Assembly: GCF_020524285.1 (NCBI RefSeq) | Contig: NZ_JAIVKX010000003.1 | Span: forward strand, 186,001-250,000 | DNA: 64,000 bases | DNA from: Alloyangia pacifica | Lineage (GTDB): Bacteria; Pseudomonadota; Alphaproteobacteria; Rhodobacterales; Rhodobacteraceae | Reading direction: 5' to 3' | Part shown: in pieces, positions 7,632 through 16,335 of the stretch | Layout of the letters: each line of letters begins with the position of its first letter | Position numbering within the stretch: position 1 is the stretch's first letter | Program-made: the position numbers and the translations under genes | Notes under the pieces: generated by a model | Seen by the model: only the letters and a program-made list of their open reading frames with translations | Databases searched by the model: none | Told to the model about the DNA's origin: nothing

Positions 7632-9308
7632 TTACTCGTCGCGCTTCAGAGCTGCGCCGAGGATGTCGCCCAGCGATGCGCCGGAGTCGGAGGAACCGTA
7701 CTGTTCCACGGCCTCTTTCTCTTCGGCGATCTCGCGTGCCTTGATCGACAGGCCCAGACGACGGGTCTTGCTGTCGATGTTGGTGACGCGGACGTCGAGC
7801 TTGTCGCCGACCGAGAAGCGCTCGGGGCGCTGCTCTGCGCGGTCACGCGACAGGTCGGAGCGGCGGATGAAGGACTTCATGCCTTCGTATTCCACCTCGA
7901 TGCCGCCATCTTCGATCGCGGTCACTTCGACGGTCACGATCGAGCCGCGCTTCACGCCGCCAACCGCGTCAGCGAACTTGTCGCCGCCGAGTGCCTTGAT
8001 CGAGAGCGAGATGCGCTCCTTGTCGGTGTCCACTTCGGTGACAACGGCCTTGACCACGTCGCCCTTGCGGTACTCCTGGATGGCTTCCTCGCCGCGCTGA
8101 TCCCACGACAGGTCCGAAAGGTGAACCATGCCGTCGATCTCGCCGGGCAGGCCGATGAACAGACCGAATTCGGTGATGTTCTTGACCTCGCCCTCGACCT
8201 CGGTCCCTTCCGGGTGGGTCTCGGAGAACACTTCCCACGGGTTGCGCATGGTCTGCTTGAGGCCGAGCGACACGCGACGCTTCGCGGGGTCGATCTCGAG
8301 AACCATGACGTCGACTTCCTGCGAGGTCGACACGATCTTGCCCGGGTGGACGTTCTTCTTGGTCCAGGACATTTCCGACACGTGAACCAGACCTTCGACG
8401 CCCGGCTCCAGCTCCACGAAGGCGCCGTAGTCGGTGATGTTGGTCACGCGGCCGGTGTGCACCGAGCTCAGCGGGTACTTCACGGCCACCAGATCCCACG
8501 GATCTTCCTGCAGCTGCTTCATGCCCAGGCTGATACGGTGGGTCTCTTTGTTGATCTTGATGACCTGGACCTTGACGGTCTCGCCGATCGACAGGATCTC
8601 GGACGGGTGGTTCACGCGGCGCCATGCCATGTCGGTGACGTGCAGCAGGCCGTCGACGCCGCCCAGGTCAACGAACGCACCGTATTCGGTGATGTTCTTG
8701 ACCACGCCGTCGACCGTCTGGCCTTCGGTGAGGTTGGCGATGACTTCCGCACGCTGCTCGGCGCGCGATTCCTCGAGGATTGCACGGCGCGAGACAACGA
8801 TGTTGCCACGGCGACGGTCCATCTTGAGGATCTGGAACGGCTGCTTGAGACCCATGAGCGGGCCGGCGTCGCGCACGGGGCGGACGTCGACTTGCGAGCC
8901 GGGCAGGAAGGCCACGGCGCCGCCGAGGTCGACGGTGAAGCCACCCTTGACGCGGCCGAAGATCGCGCCTTCGACGCGGGCGTCGTCGGCGTAGGCCTTC
9001 TCGAGACGGTCCCATGCCTCTTCGCGGCGGGCCATCTCACGGCTGATCACGGCTTCGCCGCGGGCGTTTTCTGCTGCGCGCAGGTAAACCTCGACTTCGT
9101 CGCCGACCGAGATCTCGGGGGCTTCGCCGGGGTTTGCGAATTCTTTCAGCTCGACGCGGCCTTCCATCTTGTAGCCGACGTCGATGATGGCCTGGCCCGC
9201 TTCGATCGCGATGACCTTGCCTTTAACAACGGACCCCTCTTCGGGGGTGTCCATTTCGAAGCTTTCGGAAAGGAGGGCTTCGAACTCCTCCATGGTTGCG
9301 TTTGCCAT
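7632..9308 (-). CDS. rpsA: 30S ribosomal protein S1
   Basis: This 558-residue protein has six S1 (OB-fold) repeats and the alphaproteobacterial length. It begins MANATMEEFEALL. Repeats three to six are the most regular, each containing a version of GAFVDLGGVDGLLHVTD or GLVHVSEMSW. S1 binds mRNA on the small subunit and unfolds leaders lacking strong Shine-Dalgarno sites. The ATG at 9308 was chosen over an upstream in-frame start because the added residues resemble no S1 protein. A predicted promoter gives a leader of about 155 bases, long enough for the translational autoregulation known for S1 in E. coli. The cmk gene, usually upstream, is absent here. Confidence 0.97.
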   Translation of the reverse strand: MANATMEEFEALLSESFEMDTPEEGSVVKGKVIAIEAGQAIIDVGYKMEGRVELKEFANPGEAPEISVGDEVEVYLRAAENARGEAVISREMARREEAWDRLEKAYADDARVEGAIFGRVKGGFTVDLGGAVAFLPGSQVDVRPVRDAGPLMGLKQPFQILKMDRRRGNIVVSRRAILEESRAEQRAEVIANLTEGQTVDGVVKNITEYGAFVDLGGVDGLLHVTDMAWRRVNHPSEILSIGETVKVQVIKINKETHRISLGMKQLQEDPWDLVAVKYPLSSVHTGRVTNITDYGAFVELEPGVEGLVHVSEMSWTKKNVHPGKIVSTSQEVDVMVLEIDPAKRRVSLGLKQTMRNPWEVFSETHPEGTEVEGEVKNITEFGLFIGLPGEIDGMVHLSDLSWDQRGEEAIQEYRKGDVVKAVVTEVDTDKERISLSIKALGGDKFADAVGGVKRGSIVTVEVTAIEDGGIEVEYEGMKSFIRRSDLSRDRAEQRPERFSVGDKLDVRVTNIDSKTRRLGLSIKAREIAEEKEAVEQYGSSDSGASLGDILGAALKRDE

Positions 9309-9469
9309 GTGGCTTATATGTCCTTTACATCGATTTTGCTGGCCGGGTGGTTGTCTCCACCGGTCTTCGGATTGGTCTTTCGGGCGCTCCGCATATGACA
9401 AAGAGGGCCGGTGGTCCGACCCTGCCCGTCTCTATGTCCGCGGCGTTGATTGCCTTGCTTGACGCGCGC

Positions 9470-9498
9470 GATATAGCCCCGCACGCCCCGCAGATCAA
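9470..9498 (-). promoter_or_regulatory. Predicted rpsA promoter
   Basis: On the minus strand a -35-like TTGATC (9493-9498) and a -10-like TATATC (9470-9475) are separated by exactly 17 bp. Transcription would begin near 9463, leaving a 5' leader of roughly 155 bases before the rpsA ATG. Confidence 0.6.
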
Positions 9499-9560
9499 GG
9501 CCGAAGGCGCGGCGGCGCCCTGCCACGCCGGCTCCGCCGCCCGTGTTCGGCCTCCGGCGG

Positions 9561-9667
9561 GCGTATTTGGAAAGAGAAGAAGCCCTTCGACGCGCCTGCG
9601 GGTCGCGCCCTTCGTCTAGACCGAAATATCCCGGGGGAGCCGCGCAGCGGCGGGGGCAGAGCCCCCT
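9561..9667. repeat. Dispersed intergenic repeat, copy A
   Basis: The left module GTATTTGGAAAGAGAAG is followed by a spacer, then the right module CTTCGTCTAGACCGAAATA with CCCGGGGG, then two small hairpins: GCCGC/GCGGC and GGGGGC/GCCCCC. The left module is an inverted relative of the right. Related copies occur at 32903-33012, 38672-38970 (two heads), 43597-43700 and 49495-49566. This copy lies between the divergent rpsA and GAF-regulator genes. Confidence 0.88.
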
Positions 9668-9798
9668 CTATTCGCACCGGGTGCCCGCGGGGCGTGGCCG
9701 AATGCCCTCCGCGCCGGTCTGCGTTTCCGGCCTGCCACGAAGGAGAGAGTTGGCGTCGGCGCGCTTTGCTGTATCGTTTCCCCTCGGAGGACACCCGC

Positions 9799-10767
9799 AT
9801 GACCCAATCCCGGCCCTCAGCCGATCGCCACGCGGCCCGCGTCGTCGAGACGGCCACCGACCCCGCCGCCGCCGCCCGCTCGCGGCTCGCCGCCTCCTGG
9901 CGGCGATCGCTGGCGCACCACGGGCTCGACCCGGCGCGGCAGGACGGCGTGCACCGGATCACCGACCAGGCGCTCTCCGAGCGGCGCGAGCAGGCCGAGC
10001 GCCTGTTGCACATCGCCGCGCCGAAGCTCGACGCGCTCTACCAGATGGTCGGCAGTTCGGGCTGCGGCGTGCTGCTCACCGATGCCGCGGGAGTGGTGCT
10101 CGACCTGCGCGCCGGCTCCGGCGATCTCGGGGTGTTCCGCGCCTGGGGGCTCTGCCCCGGCTCGGACTGGTCCGAGGCCTCCGAGGGCACCAATGGCATC
10201 GGCACCTGCATCGCCGAGGCGCGGCGGGTGGTCATTCACCGCGACGAGCATTTCCACGCCCGCAACACCGCGATGAGCTGCATGGACGCGCCGATCTTCG
10301 GCCCCGAGGGCGAGCTCATCGGCGCGCTGGATGTCTCCTCGGCCCGCGCCGACCAGACCGAGGCCTTCAACCGGCTGATCGCCGCAATGGTCGCCCAGAC
10401 CGCCCGGCAGATCGAGGCCGACACCTTCCGTGCCGCCTTCCCCGAGGCGCGGATCATCACCGCCGACGCCGAGGAGAGCGAGGCCTCGGTGCTGCTGGCG
10501 GTGGACGGCGACGACCTGGTGCAGGGCGCCACCCGCGCCGCGCGCCGGTCCTTCGGCCTGGAAAGCAGCGGGCCGCTGGTCGCACGCCCGGCCAGCGATC
10601 TCTTCGGCCGCGAGGATGGCCCCTCGGGGTTCGAGCGCGCCGAACGGGCTGCCATGGTCCGCGCGCTGGCGCGCGCCAGGGGCAATGTCTCGGAGGCCGC
10701 GCGCACCCTCGGCGTCGGGCGGGCGACCTTCTACCGGCGGATGAAGAAACTGGGGCTGTCGCAATAG
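9799..10767 (+). CDS. GAF-domain transcriptional regulator with Fis-type HTH (AcoR-like, lacking AAA+)
   Basis: This 322-residue protein begins with the segment RSRLAASWRRSLAHHGLDP typical of AcoR-type activators, followed by a GAF sensor domain (about residues 70-195, with GSSGCGVLLTDAAG and EGTNGIGTC). It ends in a Fis-type helix-turn-helix (ARGNVSEAARTLGVGRATFYRRM). The central sigma-54-interacting AAA+ module of AcoR is missing: no Walker A or GAFTGA motif is present. The ATG at 9799 follows CGGAGG with 8-base spacing. The aldehyde dehydrogenase gene starts 195 bp downstream, so this is probably its aldehyde- or alcohol-responsive regulator, acting on the repeats at 10815-10862. Confidence 0.9.
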   Translation: MTQSRPSADRHAARVVETATDPAAAARSRLAASWRRSLAHHGLDPARQDGVHRITDQALSERREQAERLLHIAAPKLDALYQMVGSSGCGVLLTDAAGVVLDLRAGSGDLGVFRAWGLCPGSDWSEASEGTNGIGTCIAEARRVVIHRDEHFHARNTAMSCMDAPIFGPEGELIGALDVSSARADQTEAFNRLIAAMVAQTARQIEADTFRAAFPEARIITADAEESEASVLLAVDGDDLVQGATRAARRSFGLESSGPLVARPASDLFGREDGPSGFERAERAAMVRALARARGNVSEAARTLGVGRATFYRRMKKLGLSQ

Positions 10768-10814
10768 GCGCCGTGCCCGGGACCGCCTGCGAGGCACCGG
10801 CATCTTCCATCTCC

Positions 10815-10862
10815 CCCGTCTCACCTGTCTGACCCGTCTCACCTGTCTCACCGCTGAGACAG
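10815..10862 (+). promoter_or_regulatory. Probable operator of the aldehyde dehydrogenase gene
   Basis: Two 18-bp direct repeats (10815-10832 and 10833-10850, one mismatch, form CCCGTCTCACCTGTCTCA) run into a perfect inverted repeat CTGTCTCA-CCGC-TGAGACAG at 10843-10862. They lie just after the GAF/Fis regulator gene and about 100 bp before the dehydrogenase start, as expected for upstream activation sites of that regulator. Confidence 0.65.
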
Positions 10863-10962
10863 TTCCGCCCTCCCGGCCACTTCCCCCCGGCTGACGCGGC
10901 CTGCGCGGGGCGCCACACTCCTTGCATACCCGGTGGAGGACCGGGCCCTGAGGAGGACAGAC

Positions 10963-12480
<1,518 letters not shown>

Positions 12481-12558
12481 TCAGCCTCCCCTGATCTCCC
12501 GGCTTCCCGAGCAGCGCGTCGGCGTATCCCACCCCCCGCGCACGCGCCGCTCAGGGGT

Positions 12559-12598
12559 CTGCCGGCCAGGCCCTCCCGCCTGGCCGGCAGTTCCTTTT
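12559..12598 (+). terminator. Rho-independent terminator of the aldehyde dehydrogenase gene
   Basis: A perfect 12-bp stem, CTGCCGGCCAGG / CCTGGCCGGCAG, with an 8-base loop is followed by TTCCTTTT. Confidence 0.85.
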
Positions 12599-12710
12599 CG
12601 GGCCCTGCCCGCTCGGCCACGCGACACGCCAACCCTTCGCTTGCCCGCCATTTTCCGCGTGCTACCCTCCGCCTCGACGCATCACTGAAGCAAGGCTCGG
12701 GAGACACCCC

Positions 12711-13403
12711 ATGAACATCATCTGGCTCGGACACGGCTCCTTCCGCATCGAGATCGAGGATCAGGTCCTGCTGATCGACCCCTGGGTGAAGGGCAACCCG
12801 GTCTTCCCCGAGGACCGCATCGAGGACGCGCTGAAGGACGTCACGCAAATCCTCATCACCCACGGTCACTTCGACCACACCGACAATGCCGTCGAGGTCT
12901 CGCAGCGTACCAAGGCGCCGCTCTCGGGCATGGTCGAACTGGCCGGTCAACTGCACGGCAAGGGCGCGGTCGAGGGCCATGCCTTCAACAAGGGCGGCAC
13001 GATCAGCTTCGGCAATGTCACCGTCAGCATGGTGCCCGCTTCGCACAGCTCCTCGCTGCCCACCGACGAGGGCCCCAAGTACGCGGGCATGGAGACGGGC
13101 TTCATCATCAAGGGCGAAGGCAAGACCATCTACTTCTCGGGCGACACCGCGATCATGGCCGACATGGCCTGGATCGGGCAGTACTACAAACCCGACATCG
13201 GCATCCTGAGCTGCGGCGGCTACTACACCATGGACATGGAGCAGGCCGCCTGGGCGTCGAAGACCTACTTCGACTTCGACACGGTGATCCCCGGCCACTA
13301 CCGCACCTTCCCGGCGCTGGAGCAATCCGCCGCCAAGCTCGCCGAGGGTCTGGCGGGCGTGCAGGTGATCGAGCCCGAGGTGCTGCTGCCGATCACGCTC
13401 TGA
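12711..13403 (+). CDS. UPF0173-family metallo-beta-lactamase-fold hydrolase
   Basis: This 230-residue protein has the metallo-beta-lactamase fold. It starts MNIIWLGHGSFRIE, contains the metal motif THGHFDHTDN (HxHxDH), then SHSSSLP, YFSGDTAIM (bridging Asp) and IPGHYRTFP (last His). This is the UPF0173/YtkL-like group of predicted metal-dependent hydrolases; the true substrate is unknown. Length agrees with the family. It stands alone between the dehydrogenase terminator and a 431-bp non-coding region. Confidence 0.9.
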   Translation: MNIIWLGHGSFRIEIEDQVLLIDPWVKGNPVFPEDRIEDALKDVTQILITHGHFDHTDNAVEVSQRTKAPLSGMVELAGQLHGKGAVEGHAFNKGGTISFGNVTVSMVPASHSSSLPTDEGPKYAGMETGFIIKGEGKTIYFSGDTAIMADMAWIGQYYKPDIGILSCGGYYTMDMEQAAWASKTYFDFDTVIPGHYRTFPALEQSAAKLAEGLAGVQVIEPEVLLPITL

Positions 13404-13462
13404 GGGCTCTGTGCCGGCCCTGACCTGAACAAGGCGAAGGTGCCGGGCAAGCGCCTACCCGT

Positions 13463-13520
13463 CACACCGAAGGTGCGCGCCCCCAACCGAAGGTGCGCTT
13501 CTCCAACCGAAGGCGTGCAC
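13463..13520. repeat. 20-bp tandem repeat, three units
   Basis: ACCGAAGG recurs at exactly 20-bp steps (13466, 13486, 13506), each followed by a GC-rich variable half (TGCGC or CGTGC). It lies in the 431-bp gap between the UPF0173 gene and the glycosyltransferase-like gene. I see nothing else in the gap (13404-13834) except a hairpin overlapping the third unit. Confidence 0.8.
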
Positions 13521-13539
13521 CTGCATAGGCGCACGCCTT
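13510..13539 (+). terminator. Terminator-like hairpin downstream of the UPF0173 gene
   Basis: A 9-bp stem, AAGGCGTGC / GCACGCCTT, with a 12-base loop ends in a short T run. It lies about 105 bp past the stop codon and overlaps the last unit of the 20-bp repeat. Confidence 0.5.
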
Positions 13540-13834
13540 TGCCGTGCGGGGGGCGCTGGCGCTTTTTGCCATCGCCGCGCAACGCGAGCCGGGCGCGCGC
13601 CTGCCCGTGGGGTGGCGCTGCAACGGTGGAGGTCTGCGCTTTATCCCGGCCAAGTCCGGGCGACCTCTCAACGTTGCACAAACTCACCAGAGCGCCCGGC
13701 GCCTTCGGCTTGCTCCCGGGCGGATCGGTGCGCTGCCCGCAATGCCACAGCCCACCGACGCCACGCCGCCGCCCGCTTCCGGGCGGGGCGCTTCCCGCCT
13801 ATAGTGCCGCAAACAGAGGCGAAGACCGGGCAGA

Positions 13835-14836
13835 ATGACAGGCATCCCCGAGCGCGACGCGCCGCTCAACATCCTCATCGTCGGCCAGTCGGGGCGGCTG
13901 CAGTACGAGGCCGTGCTCTTCGCCCTCTCGCTCAACGCCACCACCCCCGAGGGCCGCGCCCGGCTCTTCGTGGCCGAGCCGCAGCCCGGCCCGCTCTGGG
14001 ACGCGGATCCGCGCATGTTGCCCGAGGCCTGCGACATCCTGCGCGACCTCGGCGCCCGCATCGTGCCCTTCGAGAGTCGCCACTTCGGACAGGCCTACCC
14101 CTATGGCAACAAGATCGAGGCGCTCGTGGCCCTGCCCGCGGACGAGGCCTTCGTCTTCTTCGACACCGACACGCTGATCACCGGCGATCTGTCGGAGGTG
14201 CCCTTCGACTTCGCCCGCCCCACCGCCTCGATGCAGCGCGAGGACACCTGGCCGAAGATCGAACTCTACGGGCCGGGCTACACCGAGACCTGGCGCGCCC
14301 TCTACGACCGCTTCGGCCTCGACTTCCAAAGCTCGCTCGACCTGTCGTGGCCCGACGAGTACTGGCAGCGCTACCTCTACTTCAACGCCGGTTTCTTCTT
14401 CCACGAATGCCCGCATCGCTTCGGCCAGCGGTTCCTCGACTACGCCCTGCAGGTCCGCGACGACCCGCCCGAGGCGCTGGTCTGCCAGAGTCTCGATCCC
14501 TGGCTCGACCAGGTGGTGCTGCCGCTGGTTATCCACAGCTTCGGCGGCGGGCGGCACACCCTGCCCGAAGGGATGCTCGACGGCAGCCATAGCTGCCACT
14601 ACCGCGCCATGCCGCTGCTCTACGCCCGCGAGAGCGACGAGATCATCGGGTTCCTCGAGGCCATCGCCGCGCCCAACCGCATCAAGAAGCTGCTCAAGGA
14701 ACACGAGCCCTTCCTGCGCTACATCTACCAGGGCCGCGGCGCCAAGGTCCGCGCGATGTTCGACCGCGCCGACCTGCCGCGGCGCGAGCAGGGAATCCGC
14801 AACCCGCTCAAGCGCGCCGGGCTCTGGATGCGCTGA
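13835..14836 (+). CDS. Glycosyltransferase-like hypothetical protein
   Basis: I do not recognise a named family for this 333-residue protein. It begins LNILIVGQSGRLQYEAVLFA, a Rossmann-like start. FVFFDTDTLITGDLSEVPF near residues 108-126 has a DTD motif in the setting typical of GT-A fold glycosyltransferases, where it binds metal and nucleotide sugar. YFNAGFFFHECPHRF and QSLDPWLDQVVLP resemble acceptor-side segments of such enzymes. There is no signal peptide or membrane helix, so it is probably cytoplasmic. The next gene, an Asp-box protein, starts 109 bp downstream under its own likely operator. Substrate is unknown. Confidence 0.7.
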   Translation: MTGIPERDAPLNILIVGQSGRLQYEAVLFALSLNATTPEGRARLFVAEPQPGPLWDADPRMLPEACDILRDLGARIVPFESRHFGQAYPYGNKIEALVALPADEAFVFFDTDTLITGDLSEVPFDFARPTASMQREDTWPKIELYGPGYTETWRALYDRFGLDFQSSLDLSWPDEYWQRYLYFNAGFFFHECPHRFGQRFLDYALQVRDDPPEALVCQSLDPWLDQVVLPLVIHSFGGGRHTLPEGMLDGSHSCHYRAMPLLYARESDEIIGFLEAIAAPNRIKKLLKEHEPFLRYIYQGRGAKVRAMFDRADLPRREQGIRNPLKRAGLWMR

Positions 14837-14912
14837 GCCGTTCCACCACCCCGCGCGGAATCCCGCGGCCCCGCCAACAAGCCCCTTCGCGAAGCCGACA
14901 GACTCATGGTAG

Positions 14913-14924
14913 GTTGATATCAAC
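14913..14924. promoter_or_regulatory. 12-bp palindrome upstream of the Asp-box gene
   Basis: A perfect palindrome, GTTGATATCAAC, lies 21 bp before the start codon and just upstream of the ribosome binding site. The position suggests a repressor operator overlapping the promoter. The regulator is not identifiable in this window. Confidence 0.5.
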
Positions 14925-14945
14925 TCAAAGGCCGGAGGAGGTCCC

Positions 14946-16115
14946 ATGAGCACCGCACCCACGCTACTTGTCGGCACCACCAAGGGCGCCTTCCTGCTCT
15001 CCAAGGACGCAGACGGCTGGTCCGCCGAGGGCCCCTTCTGCGACGGCTGGCCGATCAACCACATGGCGGGCGACGCCAAGACCGGCACGATCTGGGCCGC
15101 GGGCGGCAACGAGTGGTTCGGCGCTGGCGTCTGGCGCAGGACCGGCGCCCCGAACGGCGGCCAGTACGCAGAAGGGTGGGAGCTGTCGAAGCTCGCCGGC
15201 GGGCAGATGGACGAGTGGATCGCCAATGACCCCGAGCTCGCCGCGCAGTTCGGCGCCACACCCTCCGGCCCCGCCCCCTACACCGGCCAGTTGCAGGCGA
15301 TCTGGTCGCTGAAGCCCGCCGGCGGTACGCTCTTCGCCGGGGGCAAGCCCGCCGCGCTCTACGCCAGCAGCGACGGCGGCGCGACGTGGGAGGAGGTCGA
15401 GAGCCTGCGCAACCACCCCTCCGCCAGCGACTGGATGCCCGGCGCGGCGGGGCTCACCCTGCACACCATCGTCGCCGATCCCGCGGATCCGAAACGCATG
15501 TGGCTCGCGATCTCCGCCGCCGGGGTGTTTGCCACCGAGGATGGCGGCGCGACCTGGGAGCGCCGCAACCGCCGCTCCAACGCCCCCGCCCATCCCAGCA
15601 GCCACCCCGCCGCGGGCGACGGCCACGAGACCGGGCACTGCGTGCACAACATGGGCCGCGCCGCCGGGGATGGCGACCTGCTCTACCAGCAGAACCACCA
15701 CGGCGTGTACCGCTCCCGCGACGGCGGGCGCAGCTGGGACGAGATCACCGAGGGGCTGCCCTCGACCTTCGGCTTTCCGATCGGACTGCACCCCAGCGAT
15801 CCCGACACGATCTGGACCCTGCCGCTCAACAGCGACATGGACGGCCGCTACCCGCCGGACGCGCAGGCAGCCGTCTGGCGCTCGCGCGACGGCGGTGAGA
15901 GCTGGCAGGACTGCCGCGACGGGCTGCCGCAGAAGGGTTGCTTCTTCACCGTGCTGCGTCAGGCCATGGCGGTGGATGCCGCAGAGCCCGCCGGGGTGTT
16001 CTTCGGCACCAACTCGGGCTCGGTCTTCGGCTCCTTCGACGAGGGCGACAGCTGGCGCGAGCTGGCCCGGCACCTGCCCACCGTGCTCTGCGTCGAGGTC
16101 ATGCCCCGCGCCTGA
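14946..16115 (+). CDS. Asp-box (BNR-like) beta-propeller protein
   Basis: This 389-residue protein carries five Asp-box motifs of the form S/T-x-D-x-G-x-S/T-W: SSDGGATW, TEDGGATW, SRDGGRSW, SRDGGESW and a weaker SFDEGDSW. They are spaced as in the blades of a beta-propeller. This matches the WD40/YVTN/BNR-like group often labelled exo-alpha-sialidase. The sialidase catalytic residues are not evident, and no signal peptide is present, so sialidase activity is unlikely. A GGAGG site precedes the ATG and a palindromic candidate operator lies just upstream. Its cellular role is unknown. Confidence 0.82.
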   Translation: MSTAPTLLVGTTKGAFLLSKDADGWSAEGPFCDGWPINHMAGDAKTGTIWAAGGNEWFGAGVWRRTGAPNGGQYAEGWELSKLAGGQMDEWIANDPELAAQFGATPSGPAPYTGQLQAIWSLKPAGGTLFAGGKPAALYASSDGGATWEEVESLRNHPSASDWMPGAAGLTLHTIVADPADPKRMWLAISAAGVFATEDGGATWERRNRRSNAPAHPSSHPAAGDGHETGHCVHNMGRAAGDGDLLYQQNHHGVYRSRDGGRSWDEITEGLPSTFGFPIGLHPSDPDTIWTLPLNSDMDGRYPPDAQAAVWRSRDGGESWQDCRDGLPQKGCFFTVLRQAMAVDAAEPAGVFFGTNSGSVFGSFDEGDSWRELARHLPTVLCVEVMPRA

Positions 16116-16335
16116 CCGGCGTGCCCGACACCCTGCCCGGACCTTCCGCCCGGCCCCTGCGCCTGAGCGCCGTGGGCGCCCGAAACCCTCTGAAAGTCAG
16201 GAATACCCCGCCCCCCGAAGCCCGATCCGCGGCTTCGGATGACAACCTGCACGTGTTATGTTGTGAAGACCTCGCATGACCAGTCCTGCCCCTTTTTCGC
16301 ACCTCTCCATTCATTTCATTTGCAGGATTTTACCC

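Noticed and set aside
10905-10942. Possible sigma-54 promoter before the aldehyde dehydrogenase gene
   Set aside because: A TTGCA is present near 10921, but the -24 GG is replaced by GC (CGCCAC in place of TGGCAC), and the neighbouring regulator lacks the sigma-54 activation domain.
14946-16115. Sialidase activity for the Asp-box protein
   Set aside because: Asp boxes alone only indicate a propeller; sialidase catalytic residues and a signal peptide are not seen.
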